A stretch of DNA of 64,000 bases from Rhodococcus sp. KBS0724 (lineage in GTDB: Bacteria > Actinomycetota > Actinomycetes > Mycobacteriales > Mycobacteriaceae), in contig NZ_VCBX02000001.1 in NCBI RefSeq assembly GCF_005938745.2, positions 5,470,501-5,534,500 on the forward strand, read 5' to 3'. Shown here in pieces: positions 27,732-37,249 of this stretch. The notes under the pieces were generated by a model. It worked only from the letters and a program-made list of their open reading frames with translations, did no database searches and was not told the origin of the DNA. Within the stretch, counting starts at the first letter, position 1. Each line of letters opens with the position of its first letter. A program made the translations under genes and the position numbers.

Positions 27732-27746
27732 GCATCCGCCCCCGGC

Positions 27747-27762
27747 GACTAGTGTTCTAGTC
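27747..27762. promoter_or_regulatory. small palindrome over the isochorismate synthase start region
   Basis: GACTAG-TGTT-CTAGTC, a perfect 6-bp inverted repeat ending 3 nt before ATG 27766. It overlaps a possible -10 TAGTGT (27750-27755). It may be an operator, or a short terminator for the stress-protein gene. Confidence 0.35.
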
Positions 27763-27765
27763 ACC

Positions 27766-28854
27766 ATGGACGGTTTTGTTCTCTCTCGGCCTGATCACAG
27801 CGTGCTCACCCGCGGCGTACGACGCAGTTTCGACGACGCAGGCGCGGCGACGCAGGCATTGTCGGCGGGTTCGGCGCCGCTGATCGTCGGCGCGCTCCCC
27901 TTCGACCCGTCGGGAGCGACGGCGCTGTACGAACCGGCCGAGGTAACTGTCAGCGGCAGCGCATGGCGTCCGGGCACGTCCGTGGACATGCCGGACACGC
28001 GGGCGGTGCGCGAAATTCCGTCGCCGGCAGATCACCTTCGACGAGTGGAGAAACTTCTCACTCATCTGCGTGACGGCGACCTCGGCAAGGTGGTCTCGGC
28101 GCGGACCGTCGAATTGCTGGCCGAATCTCCCATCTCACCAATGGCACTCGCGGCTCGGATGGCTGCGCTCAATCCCGCCGCAAATACATTTGCCGTCGAT
28201 CTCAGTGCTGCCGGAGCCGATTTTGTCGGCCACTCTCTTGTCGGCGCGACGCCCGAGGTGCTGGTGAGCCGACGCGGGAATGTCGTCACGTGCCGTCCGC
28301 TGGCGGGGTCCGCGCGTCGGACCGCCGACACCGAAGCGGATCGGGTTGCCGGTGACAGCCTCCTGAGTTCGACGAAGAATCTTGCCGAGCACGCCTTTGT
28401 CACCGATTGGATTCGGGACATCCTCGGCCCGCTGTGCAGTGAGTTGTCGATACCGTCGACCCCGGAATTGACCAGTACCCATGAGGTCTGGCACCTGGCC
28501 AGCCCGATTCGCGGCATTCTGCGCGACTCCACCTCTGCGCTCGAGCTGGCAATCGCACTCCACCCGACACCCGCACTATGCGGAACACCCACTGACACGG
28601 CATTGAACGTCATCCGCGACACCGAGGAACCGAGACGCTTCTACGGCGGCGCAGTCGGGTGGTGCAACAACGACGGCGACGGCGACTGGGTGGTGGCGAT
28701 CCGATGTGCGGAGATCAGCGCCGACGGTCGAACTGCCTGGGCAAGCGCCGGGGGCGGAATCGTCGCAGATTCGGACCCACAGGACGAATTGGACGAGACA
28801 ACGACCAAATTACGGACATTGCTCACAGCGTTGGGCGTCGCGGACACAATCTAA
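27766..28854 (+). CDS. isochorismate synthase (chorismate-binding family)
   Basis: 362 aa enzyme of the MenF/EntC/DhbC group, converting chorismate to isochorismate for menaquinone or a catecholate/salicylate siderophore. Chorismate-binding core landmarks: PLAGSARRTADTEAD, SSTKNLAEHAFV, STHEVWHLASPIRG, LHPTPALCGTPTD and FYGGAVGW near the C-terminus. Length matches actinobacterial EntC proteins. No other menaquinone or siderophore gene adjoins it, so which pathway it serves is open. In M. tuberculosis this locus (between lpqI and aftD) lacks it. Confidence 0.9.
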   Translation: MDGFVLSRPDHSVLTRGVRRSFDDAGAATQALSAGSAPLIVGALPFDPSGATALYEPAEVTVSGSAWRPGTSVDMPDTRAVREIPSPADHLRRVEKLLTHLRDGDLGKVVSARTVELLAESPISPMALAARMAALNPAANTFAVDLSAAGADFVGHSLVGATPEVLVSRRGNVVTCRPLAGSARRTADTEADRVAGDSLLSSTKNLAEHAFVTDWIRDILGPLCSELSIPSTPELTSTHEVWHLASPIRGILRDSTSALELAIALHPTPALCGTPTDTALNVIRDTEEPRRFYGGAVGWCNNDGDGDWVVAIRCAEISADGRTAWASAGGGIVADSDPQDELDETTTKLRTLLTALGVADTI

Positions 28855-28972
28855 TCAGTCCACTGCGGGGCCAATCGTCCGAATTCTCAGCGGCGAGTGA
28901 TACCTTGACGCGAACAGTTCGTACGGACCGGTAAGTCCCGGCCGACCGACACGACCTATTGGGAGATCCACG

Positions 28973-29146
28973 ATGACGAAGTTCCTTGTCCCCGGTGTGG
29001 CCAGCGCTGTCGTCGGCCTCGTTCTGGGCGCTGCTGCAATCTTCGGCGCCACGGCAGTAGCCGCGGACAACACTCGTCCCGATATCGACCGCAGCGGAAA
29101 TGCCGATTCTTCCGTCCTGAACCAGGTTGAGTACGGCAGCCGCTGA
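28973..29146 (+). CDS. DUF2613 small membrane/secreted protein (Rv0236A-like)
   Basis: 57 aa, beginning MTKFLVPGVASAVVGLVLG and ending SSVLNQVEYGSR. One N-terminal hydrophobic segment (5-30, possibly a cleaved signal ending AVAA), then a short polar tail with the conserved SSVLNxVEYGxR ending. This matches M. tuberculosis Rv0236A, the small protein next to aftD. GGGAG (28961-28965) gives 7-nt spacing to ATG 28973. It directly precedes aftD, so a role with AftD or arabinan assembly is likely but unproven. Confidence 0.85.
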   Translation: MTKFLVPGVASAVVGLVLGAAAIFGATAVAADNTRPDIDRSGNADSSVLNQVEYGSR

Positions 29147-29192
29147 GAGCGCAGGCCTCGCGAGTTCCCGTTCTTCCGCCGAAGGCACCACA

Positions 29193-32100
29193 GTGCCTTC
29201 GGCAGAGCCTCTGTCGAAGCGGTGGCTGTTCGGCGCCTCCGTCGTAGCGTTTCTTCTCACCTTTTTCCAGTCACCGGGGCTGATCACCGCCGACACCAAG
29301 TACGACCTGACGCAGAATCCGTTCGGCTTTCTCGAACGCGCGTCGCATCAGTGGAGTAGTCAGGCCCCGCTGGGCCAGGTACAAAATCAGGCCTACGGTT
29401 ACTTTTTCCCGCACGGGCCGTTTTTTGCGTTGGGCGAGCTCGCCCACATTTCGCCGTGGATCACGCAGCGCATCTGGTGGGCGCTGCTGCTGATTGCCGG
29501 GTTCTGGGGCATCGTCCGCGTCGCCGAGGCGCTGGGCGTCGGTAGCCGCAGTTCTCGCGTCATCGCCGCAATTGCCTTTGCTCTCTCCCCTCGTGTTCTG
29601 ACAACTCTCGGATCGATTTCCTCGGAAACCTTGCCGATGATGTTGGCGCCGTGGGTGTTGTTGCCGGTCATCATCGCTTTCCGCCCTGTGCCCCTGTCCG
29701 GTAGCCCGGACGATCACACGCGCGCGCAGTGGAAATTGGCCGCGCAATCCGGCCTCGCTGTTGCCCTGATGGGTTCGATCAATGCCATCGCCACCGCAGC
29801 GGCCTGTCTCGTCGCCGTCATCTGGTGGCTCTCGCACAAACCGAACCGCGCCTGGCTGACGTTCACCGCGTGGTGGGCCCTGTTCGTTGCTCTGGGCACC
29901 CTGTGGTGGATCGTTCCCCTCCTTCTGCTCGGCAAGGTCAGCCCACCGTTCCTCGACTACATCGAATCGGCCGGCGTCACGACGCAGTGGGCGTCGCTCG
30001 CGGAGATCCTGCGCGGCACGGACAGCTGGACGCCGTTCGTCTCCCCCGAACGCATCGCCGGCGCTGTCCTCGTGACCCAACCGGCGGCGGTTGTCGCCAC
30101 CGGACTGGTTGCGGCCGCCGGACTTGCGGGACTCTGTATGCGGTCGATGCCCGCCCGTGGACGCTTGACGCTCATCCTGTTTGTCGGCATCACCGGCTTG
30201 GCTGCCGGATACGTCGGCGAACTCAGTTCCCCGATCTCCGATCAAGTGCGCCTGTTCCTGGACTCTGCGGGAGCACCACTGCGCAACGTCCACAAACTCG
30301 AACCACTCGTGCGTCTGCCGCTGGTTCTCGGCCTGGCTCATCTCCTCGCAAAAGTTCCCTTGCCCGGTTCGGTTCCGATGCCGCGGTGGCGACGCGCCTT
30401 CGCTCATCCCGAACGCGAACCGATGGTGGCGCTGACCTCCCTGATCCTGGTTGCCCTCACCCTGTCGACGGCGCTGGCGTGGACCGGCAAGCTCGCACCG
30501 CGCGGCGCGTACCCCGAGGTGCCGTCGTACTGGACCGAAGCCGCGCAGTGGCTCGAGGACAACACCGCACCAGGCTCCGAAGCCGAGCGCGCCCTCGTAG
30601 TCCCGGGTGCACCGTTCGGCAGCCAGGTGTGGGGACTCACCCGCGATGAGCCGCTGCAAGCACTGGCCACCACACCGTGGGCCGTGCGCGATTCCGTCCC
30701 TCTGACGCCGCCCGGCGCCATCCGCGCCCTCGATTCCGTGCAGCGTCTGATCGCCGACGGTCGCCCCTCCGACGGTCTCGCGCAGACTCTGCTCGGGCAG
30801 GGCATCCACTACCTCGTGATGCGCAACGACCTCGACGGCGACACCTCACGCTCAGCCCGCCCACTCCTCGTCCATCAAGCCGTCGACGGTTCCCCCGGCA
30901 TCACGAAAGTCGCCGAGTTCGGCGAGAACATCAACCCCAAGCCCATCGAAGGGCTGGTTGCCGACAGCGACCTGCGCCCCAACTACTCCCCCATCGAGAT
31001 CTTCGAGGTCACCCCACCTGACGGAAGCACCGCGGTCAGCGGCCCGTACTCGGTGGATCTCGATGAGGTTCCGCTGGTCCAGGGCGGACCGGAAGCCGTT
31101 CTCCGCCTGCATGAAAGCGGAACACTGCCCGGCACCGGTCCCGTCGTCTTTGCCGCCGACGCCGCTGCGGCCGGATTGCCGGTCGACGCGCTCACCGTCA
31201 CCGACACACCGCGTGACCGCGAAACCGATTTCGGTCAGGTCGACAATCACAGTTCCGCTCTGCGGACAGCGGACAGTGAACGACGCACGTACAACCTGGT
31301 TCCCGACTACCCCGTCACCGACACGCCTCTGGTGCAGGGCCGTTGGAGCGGCGCCGAGATCACCGTCTCCAGTAGTGCCTCCGACGCCACCCAACTGGGT
31401 GGAACGTCGCCGTCGAGTAGCCCGGCTGCAACGGTGGACGGCGATCCGGGCACCGGCTGGTTCAGCAACGGCATCGAGCGCGCGTTGGGGCAGTGGTTGC
31501 AGATCGACTTCGACACTCCCATCTCGAGCGGTCTGCTGCACCTGACTACCAGCGCAGCGGCAATCGGCGCCCCCGTCAAATGGCTCGAGGTGTCCACTCC
31601 CAACGGAACCAAGGCTGTCAAGGTGGAGCGCCCGGGCGAACCTGTCACGGTGTCGATTCCCGGCGGAACAACACCGTGGGTGCGCGTGACGGCAACCCAT
31701 ACCGAAAATGGTTCGGCTGGAACACAGTTCGGAATCAGCGAACTGTCCGTGGAGGACTTCTCCGACCGCAGTGCGCCCGCGTTCGTACCCATCACATTCG
31801 ACACGGTGCTGCCCGCCGTTCCGAACGACGCGTCGGTGACGTCCTGGAATCTGACGCAGGAATTTCCGGGCCGAAATTCCTGCGCCGACAGCGATGATCG
31901 AGTGCGCTGCAGCAACGCATTCATGGCCATCCCCGAAGAGCCGAGCCGATTCCAGCGCACGCTCGACGTACCGGAAAATACTTCTGTCACAGCCGAACTG
32001 ACTGTTTGGGCCCGTCAGGGTAGCGAGCTGGACTCACTTCTCACCGTTCCCGGCCGCATCACGGCGTCCGGCTCGAGCGATATCGGCGATACCCGCGGAT

Positions 32101-33491
32101 CAGCCTTTGCCGCCACCGACGGCGACGCGCGGACCACGTGGTCGGCACCGCAGAGCACCACCGAGCCCGGTGGCCCGAAACCGACTCTCACCCTGACCCT
32201 TCCGGAACCGACCCTGGTTACAGCACTCGACATCACCCCCAGCGTCGGAATACTGCCGTCACCGCCCACCAGCGTTGCCGTGAATCTCGGAAACGGACCC
32301 CAGGTCCGTGAACTGGCACCAGATGACACGCGAGTACCCCTGGCCCCCTTCGTCACCGACACGATTGTCCTGAGCATCACCGACTGGGATCCAGTCCTCG
32401 ATCAGAACGCGCTCGGCTTCGCGCAGGTTCAGCCGACGGGGCTGGCGGAAGTCGGAGTGATCGGCGCGGACGGCACACCCGTCGCCGATTCCGGGGTTCA
32501 GACCGACAGCACCCTGGACAACCGTCAGATCACCGTCCCCTGCGGCATCGGACCCACGATCACCATTGCCGGGCAACAGTTCCCGACGTCGATCGACACC
32601 ACGGCGCACGAGCTCCGCACCGGCGCTCCCATCCCGGTGAGCGTCTGCGGCCCGACCGGAACGGCACTGTTGCCTGCGGGTCAACCGGACGTCGTGGTCG
32701 AGCCAGGAGCAGCGTTCTCCGTGGACGATCTCGATCTCACTGTTGTCGGTTCCGATCCGCTCCCGCTGCAGAACCAGAGCGCTCTCCCCTCGACTGCATG
32801 GACAGAAAATCATCGCGAACTTGCCGTCACCACGTCGACGTCCGATCAGTTGATCGTGAATCCCGAAAGCACCAGCATCGGCTGGATCGCCACCGCGCCC
32901 GATGGTTCCGAGCTGACCCCGGTGGTGGTGAACGGTTGGCAACAAGGCTGGATCGTGCCCGCCGGCACGTCCGGAACGATCACCCTCGATTTCCCCAGTG
33001 ACCGCTGGTACCGCTTGGGGATCTTCGGCGGTCTGGTGCTGCTGATCCCGCTGTTCCTCGCTGCCCTGATTCCGGTGCGGCGCGTACCGAAGCCGACCGC
33101 ACCGCCGCGCCCCTGGCACAGCGTCGTAGCGGGCTGGCTGGGTGTGGCCGTGGCCGCCACCGTCATCGGCGGACTCGTGGGAACCGGAATCTTCGTTGTG
33201 TGCACACTCGTCGCGCTGGCCCTGGTGCGAGCAGTCGGCCCGGATCGCACCGCGCGCATTCTGGTCGGCACCGCCGGCGTGGCAGCAATAGCCGGAATCA
33301 CGCTTCTGTCCACCGGACCGTGGCGATCACCGGGCGGGTACGTCGGTGATTCGTTCCTGATTCAGTTCGTGATGTTGCTGGCGTTGGTGGTCACCGGATT
33401 GGCGGCGCTGCCCGTTGCCGGTTCACCGATGTGGCGACGGTTCTCCCAGCGCTTGATCGCCAAACGAGCCGGTTCCTCCACCAAGGCGTAG
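29193..33491 (+). CDS. aftD: alpha-(1->3)-arabinofuranosyltransferase AftD
   Basis: About 1432 aa GT-C family membrane glycosyltransferase that adds arabinofuranose branches to arabinogalactan/lipoarabinomannan, homologous to Rv0236c. N-terminal multi-TM region (about 1-420, with DTKYDLTQNPFGFL carrying the GT-C type Asp in the first extracytoplasmic loop), a very long extracytoplasmic part with carbohydrate-binding-like (discoidin/F5-8-like) modules near 690-800 and 920-1010, and C-terminal TMs (about 1270-1415). GTG 29193 with GAAGG upstream matches the short N-terminus of M. tuberculosis AftD; a TTG at 29127, overlapping the DUF2613 gene, is the alternative. The 3' end overlaps the convergent acyltransferase. 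Confidence 0.93.
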   Translation: MPSAEPLSKRWLFGASVVAFLLTFFQSPGLITADTKYDLTQNPFGFLERASHQWSSQAPLGQVQNQAYGYFFPHGPFFALGELAHISPWITQRIWWALLLIAGFWGIVRVAEALGVGSRSSRVIAAIAFALSPRVLTTLGSISSETLPMMLAPWVLLPVIIAFRPVPLSGSPDDHTRAQWKLAAQSGLAVALMGSINAIATAAACLVAVIWWLSHKPNRAWLTFTAWWALFVALGTLWWIVPLLLLGKVSPPFLDYIESAGVTTQWASLAEILRGTDSWTPFVSPERIAGAVLVTQPAAVVATGLVAAAGLAGLCMRSMPARGRLTLILFVGITGLAAGYVGELSSPISDQVRLFLDSAGAPLRNVHKLEPLVRLPLVLGLAHLLAKVPLPGSVPMPRWRRAFAHPEREPMVALTSLILVALTLSTALAWTGKLAPRGAYPEVPSYWTEAAQWLEDNTAPGSEAERALVVPGAPFGSQVWGLTRDEPLQALATTPWAVRDSVPLTPPGAIRALDSVQRLIADGRPSDGLAQTLLGQGIHYLVMRNDLDGDTSRSARPLLVHQAVDGSPGITKVAEFGENINPKPIEGLVADSDLRPNYSPIEIFEVTPPDGSTAVSGPYSVDLDEVPLVQGGPEAVLRLHESGTLPGTGPVVFAADAAAAGLPVDALTVTDTPRDRETDFGQVDNHSSALRTADSERRTYNLVPDYPVTDTPLVQGRWSGAEITVSSSASDATQLGGTSPSSSPAATVDGDPGTGWFSNGIERALGQWLQIDFDTPISSGLLHLTTSAAAIGAPVKWLEVSTPNGTKAVKVERPGEPVTVSIPGGTTPWVRVTATHTENGSAGTQFGISELSVEDFSDRSAPAFVPITFDTVLPAVPNDASVTSWNLTQEFPGRNSCADSDDRVRCSNAFMAIPEEPSRFQRTLDVPENTSVTAELTVWARQGSELDSLLTVPGRITASGSSDIGDTRGSAFAATDGDARTTWSAPQSTTEPGGPKPTLTLTLPEPTLVTALDITPSVGILPSPPTSVAVNLGNGPQVRELAPDDTRVPLAPFVTDTIVLSITDWDPVLDQNALGFAQVQPTGLAEVGVIGADGTPVADSGVQTDSTLDNRQITVPCGIGPTITIAGQQFPTSIDTTAHELRTGAPIPVSVCGPTGTALLPAGQPDVVVEPGAAFSVDDLDLTVVGSDPLPLQNQSALPSTAWTENHRELAVTTSTSDQLIVNPESTSIGWIATAPDGSELTPVVVNGWQQGWIVPAGTSGTITLDFPSDRWYRLGIFGGLVLLIPLFLAALIPVRRVPKPTAPPRPWHSVVAGWLGVAVAATVIGGLVGTGIFVVCTLVALALVRAVGPDRTARILVGTAGVAAIAGITLLSTGPWRSPGGYVGDSFLIQFVMLLALVVTGLAALPVAGSPMWRRFSQRLIAKRAGSSTKA

Positions 33492-34564
33492 CTCGCCGAC
33501 GCCACAGCCACACTCAGAACAAGAGTCAGGGCTAGTACGGAGAAGAAACTGCCGGAGAACGGCGCGATGCCGAACACCGGAAACACCGCATTGAGCACTG
33601 CCAGATGCCAGATGAAGATTCCGTACGACCAGCGACCGATCGCCAAGGCAAACGGACTTGCCAGGAACCGGTGCTGCGCCTCGTCCCGCAGAACCAACGG
33701 TGCGATCAGGGAAAAGCTGATGATCGCACCGAGCGCGATCTTGACGGCGAACTGCCAGGGTTCCGGCCGTACCAAACCTTCGGGTCCGGCGAGGTCGGTG
33801 CACGAGAGTACAAACGCCACCAACGCCACGCCGGTCAACAGAAGCCGTCGGTGCGCCAGACGATGCACCCACGTCGAAGCCCCGACGGCGAGTTCCGCCA
33901 ACACCATGCCGACCCCGAACCACGGCAGGTACCCCGGCAGCCAATTGTCGTGATGGATGAAATCGGGCGCAGGAACCGGGAGGAACGCCCAACTGAGAGC
34001 CAGCACCGAGACGGCGGTCAACAGCGGGATCCGGAACCGCGCACTGCTCCCACGCAGACGTACCAGGAGAACCGCGAACAACGGCAGCAACAGATAGAAC
34101 ATCACCTCCACCGACAGGCTCCACATCTGTGTGAGCCCCTCGGTGAGGGTGAGCGGAACAAAGACCTGTACCAGGCCGAGGTTCGCGAGCCACACCTGAT
34201 AACCGCCGCCGGCGCCTGGCAGGAACAAGAGAATAAGCGTCACTGCCACCCAGTACGCGGGGAGAATGCGCGTCGCTCGGGATATCCAGTACCGCACGGT
34301 GGCCTGTGGCCGTCCGATTCCGCGGGCAGCGGCCGCATGGGGACGCCACAACAGAAAACCGGACAGTGCGAAGAACACGGCGACAGCAAGGTCGAGCCGT
34401 CCGAAAGCCCGGCCGATCGCACCCGACTGAGCTTCACCCGTCTGGAAGGCGACGTGTGTCACGAGAACACCGAGCGCTGCCAAACCTCGCATACCGTCCA
34501 AGGCCGGAACAAAGCCACGGGCCTGCGGCGGGACGGCAGAAGAAGAATTCACGGGACTCATCAT
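33362..34564 (-). CDS. acyltransferase family 3 membrane protein (Rv0228-like)
   Basis: About 400 aa, 10-11 TM segments. Family signatures: residues LDGMRGLAALGVLVTHVAF near the N-terminus (catalytic His), RILPAYWVAV, and LVEEPARLAIKRW at the end. Such proteins O-acylate cell-envelope glycans or lipids; in M. tuberculosis the equivalent is Rv0228 beside the DUF3068 gene. ATG 34564 is preferred; the open frame to 34636 has no RBS. The last 43 codons overlap the 3' end of aftD in antisense, an unusually long convergent overlap. Confidence 0.88.
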   Translation of the reverse strand: MMSPVNSSSAVPPQARGFVPALDGMRGLAALGVLVTHVAFQTGEAQSGAIGRAFGRLDLAVAVFFALSGFLLWRPHAAAARGIGRPQATVRYWISRATRILPAYWVAVTLILLFLPGAGGGYQVWLANLGLVQVFVPLTLTEGLTQMWSLSVEVMFYLLLPLFAVLLVRLRGSSARFRIPLLTAVSVLALSWAFLPVPAPDFIHHDNWLPGYLPWFGVGMVLAELAVGASTWVHRLAHRRLLLTGVALVAFVLSCTDLAGPEGLVRPEPWQFAVKIALGAIISFSLIAPLVLRDEAQHRFLASPFALAIGRWSYGIFIWHLAVLNAVFPVFGIAPFSGSFFSVLALTLVLSVAVASASYALVEEPARLAIKRWENRRHIGEPATGSAANPVTTNASNITN

Positions 34565-34780
34565 CACGGATAAGTGTGCACCGGAGTGCGTTCGCCCTAA
34601 ACCATCCGGACGCCCTGTAAAAAAATGCCAGGCCAATTCACCACCTCAAGCGACAAACCGGGCCGCTGGACTGTTAGTGTTCTGCCACACATGGGTTCTA
34701 CTGTGACCCCATACGGCCTGCGCAACTCATATTGTGCAGGTTGCACCACGTCTAAACTACTAACGGGTAGGAGTCCCAGC

Positions 34781-35905
34781 ATGGCGGAACGCTCAGGGTC
34801 GAGCCGGATACTTCCTTGCATTCTGGTAGGTCTCGGCGCCTTCCTCTTGGCCATCGCTGTTCTCATTCCTACCTACATGGTCGGCAAGCTGGAGAAGACG
34901 CCGCTCGACCTCGAGGTCACGACCATCGCCACGGGTAACGGCAGCGTCCTCAACTCCGCCGCACTCCTCGCCGGTAAGGCTCAGGTCGACAAGAACGTCC
35001 CGATCGTCGCTCAGCGCTACGTCACGACACAGGAACCGTCCGACGCCGACGACATCACCGTCCAGGCCGGCCAGTCCGTCATCCGCACGGACAAGCAGGG
35101 CGAGAGCGGCCTGCTGACGGCAACCGTGGACACCGTCACCCTGGACCGCGTCAGCTCGATGCCGACCAACGATCCGGTCGGAACGATCCAGACGTCCGCT
35201 GATCAGCCGGCGGACGAAGTTTCCCGCGACGGTCTGCAGTACAAGTTCCCGTTCAACACGGAACAGCAGACCTACCCCTACTTCGATCTCAATGCTCGCG
35301 CGACGTACGACATCAACTTCGTCGAAGAGACCGAGATCAACGGCATGAAGGTCTACCACTTCAACCAGACCATCGAGCCCGTCGACCTGTCCAAGGTCGT
35401 CAACTCGCCTTCGAACAAGCTCACGTTGCCTGCCGACACCTGGGGCGTTCCCGGCGGCACCACCCCCGTCACGATGACGCGTTGGTACACCAACGTCCGT
35501 GACCTGTGGGTCGAGCCCAAGACCGGTGTTGTCATCAAGGGCCAGGAGCAGCTGCACCAGTACTACGGCCGCAACAAGAACTCCGTCGACGTCGACGTCC
35601 TCAACGTCACGCTTCCGTTCGACGAAGAGACCATCGAGTACCAGATCCAGCAGGCGCAGGACGGTATCGACACGCTCAACCTCGTCGGCCGCACCGTTCC
35701 GATCGTTGCCGGCGTCCTCGGCGTGATCGCTCTGATCGCCGGCATCTTCCTCGGTGTGCGCGGCGGCAAGGGCGGAACCCCGGCACCGGCACACGCCGGC
35801 GGTGGCCAGAGCCCGAGCGGAGCCGGTTCCCCCGCTCCCGGCGAGCACGACTGGACCAACGACGACACCCAGGTGATCCCGCGTCCGGATCTGCGCAAGG
35901 AATAA
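34781..35905 (+). CDS. DUF3068 (PorA-like family) membrane protein, Rv0227c-like
   Basis: 374 aa. N-terminal TM (about 10-33), a large extracytoplasmic beta-rich domain (about 40-300), a second TM (about 305-326) and a Gly/Pro/Ala-rich tail. It matches the DUF3068 family of Rv0227c / MSMEG_0317 / NCgl2760; the latter two were reported as needed for lipomannan maturation and lipoarabinomannan synthesis. ATG 34781 is preceded by GTAGGAG with 7-nt spacing; an upstream open frame to 34625 is not supported. Divergent from the acyltransferase across 216 nt. Confidence 0.92.
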   Translation: MAERSGSSRILPCILVGLGAFLLAIAVLIPTYMVGKLEKTPLDLEVTTIATGNGSVLNSAALLAGKAQVDKNVPIVAQRYVTTQEPSDADDITVQAGQSVIRTDKQGESGLLTATVDTVTLDRVSSMPTNDPVGTIQTSADQPADEVSRDGLQYKFPFNTEQQTYPYFDLNARATYDINFVEETEINGMKVYHFNQTIEPVDLSKVVNSPSNKLTLPADTWGVPGGTTPVTMTRWYTNVRDLWVEPKTGVVIKGQEQLHQYYGRNKNSVDVDVLNVTLPFDEETIEYQIQQAQDGIDTLNLVGRTVPIVAGVLGVIALIAGIFLGVRGGKGGTPAPAHAGGGQSPSGAGSPAPGEHDWTNDDTQVIPRPDLRKE

Positions 35906-35959
35906 CACGTCGCCAGTGAACCTGGCACACGTTCCGTGAAGCTGAACCTGGCACAGGTT

Positions 35960-36011
35960 GTACGAAGCGAGCACCCCTTCCCGCTAGTCGGAAGGGGTGC
36001 TCGCTTCGTAC
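35960..36011. terminator. bidirectional terminator after DUF3068 gene
   Basis: 22-bp perfect stem (GTACGAAGCGAGCACCCCTT plus CC, and its complement) with an 8-nt loop between convergent genes. Its inner part GAGCACCCCTTCC-N8-GGAAGGGGTGCTC recurs in the terminator at 45923. A 12-nt direct repeat GAACCTGGCACA precedes it (two copies 24 nt apart). Confidence 0.92.
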
Positions 36012-36019
36012 CGGCGGTG

Positions 36020-37216
36020 CTAGCTCGTGCTTGCCCGGTCTGCACTGCGCACAGCAGCAACGGACACTGCCGCAGCTGTCACCGACGCGACCACAACCGC
36101 AGTCCCGATCAACTGACCCGGCGTCGTTGCCCACAGGAGCATCACGACGGCTTCGACGGCCAATCCGATCCACGCGAGCACGGCAACTCTTGTACGTTCC
36201 GACGCGATTGCAGACAGCAGGGCGCACTGCAGCACGGCGAGGACGGCCCCGTGCAGTGCAAAGGCCCACAGCATCGGCGCGACGGCAGCGTAGGCGTCGC
36301 CCACCAGGATCGGTACCAACGGACCGGCGAGAGCCGCGCCCAGCACCAGTACGGCTCCGATTCCCACCAATACAGCTAACGCTGTGCGAACCGCCTGCGC
36401 CGACTGCGCCGGATTTGCCATCTTCGGGTACAGGACAACACCAACGGCTTGCGGCAACCAGAACGCGGCTTTGGTTGCGACAGCGCCCAGTGCGTACACA
36501 CCCGCGTCGTATTCGCTCAGAACCACGCGCACGATCAACAGGTCGAGTGACGACAACGCGATCAGGGCGAGCTGAACCTGGGAAGCCGCGAGCACGGACA
36601 CAACGCCGATCCGCAACGTCGCGTTCTCGCTCACCGGGGCATTTCGGTCCAGTATCCGGACAACCGCCACCAGCACCGCAGTGCCAGCCGCGCTTGCTAC
36701 CAGCGCTGCGGCCGCGGCTCCGCCCAGTGCCAGAACTGCCACTGCGGGAAGAACTTTCATCACACCGGCACCTGCCAGCACCGCACTGAGCACGCCAAAC
36801 CGGCCGTGCCCCTGCAACAATCCCTGTTCCGTAGCCAGCAGCACCAGCATCGGCGCCGTCACCAAAGCGGAGAACGCCGCCACCAATCCGGTGTCGAGCA
36901 GCCACGCCAGCGCCGGGGCCAGCGCCACCGCAAGAACAGCCACGATTGCCGCGCACCTGTACCCGAGCGATCGCAATGTGTCAGCGCTCTTGCCGCGCAC
37001 AGCCTCTCGGGCGACCACCGTCTGCAGCGCCAACGCCGGCACCGCCAGCACCAACTGCGCGGCGAGAAGACTCGCGAATTCCCCGTACCCCGCCGGACCC
37101 AGCCATCTACTTGCCAACCAGGCCAGCAGGTACGACGCAACATTTGCCGTCATCGAACCGGCCAACACCATACTGACCCCGGCCGCAGCGGAACGATCAA
37201 GAGGTTGGCGGGCCAT
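36020..37216 (-). CDS. polysaccharide flippase-like (MATE/MOP superfamily) membrane protein
   Basis: About 398 aa with 12 or more TM segments and very high Ala/Val/Leu content; the N-terminal SRWLGPAGYGEFASLLAAQL is typical of Wzx-like oligosaccharide flippases. Likely flips a lipid-linked glycan or acts as an MviN-like exporter. ATG 37216 gives the family-like N-terminus MARQPLDRSAAAG; the frame opens earlier at 37273 without an RBS. Only 33 nt separate it from the divergent Rv0226c-like gene. I do not recall a flippase at this place in M. tuberculosis, so it may be lineage-specific. Confidence 0.82.
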   Translation of the reverse strand: MARQPLDRSAAAGVSMVLAGSMTANVASYLLAWLASRWLGPAGYGEFASLLAAQLVLAVPALALQTVVAREAVRGKSADTLRSLGYRCAAIVAVLAVALAPALAWLLDTGLVAAFSALVTAPMLVLLATEQGLLQGHGRFGVLSAVLAGAGVMKVLPAVAVLALGGAAAAALVASAAGTAVLVAVVRILDRNAPVSENATLRIGVVSVLAASQVQLALIALSSLDLLIVRVVLSEYDAGVYALGAVATKAAFWLPQAVGVVLYPKMANPAQSAQAVRTALAVLVGIGAVLVLGAALAGPLVPILVGDAYAAVAPMLWAFALHGAVLAVLQCALLSAIASERTRVAVLAWIGLAVEAVVMLLWATTPGQLIGTAVVVASVTAAAVSVAAVRSADRASTS

Positions 37217-37249
37217 GCGACCAATGATGCACCACGTATCGTGCCCGTC

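Noticed and set aside
34732..34758. Promoter TTGTGC / TAAACT before the DUF3068 gene
   Set aside because: The spacer is only 15 nt and the -35 is weak, so I do not call it.
36806..37249. N-terminal extension of the Rv0226c-like frame
   Set aside because: Arg/His/Gln-rich sequence opposite the flippase gene; the membrane protein and its expected length start at 37250.
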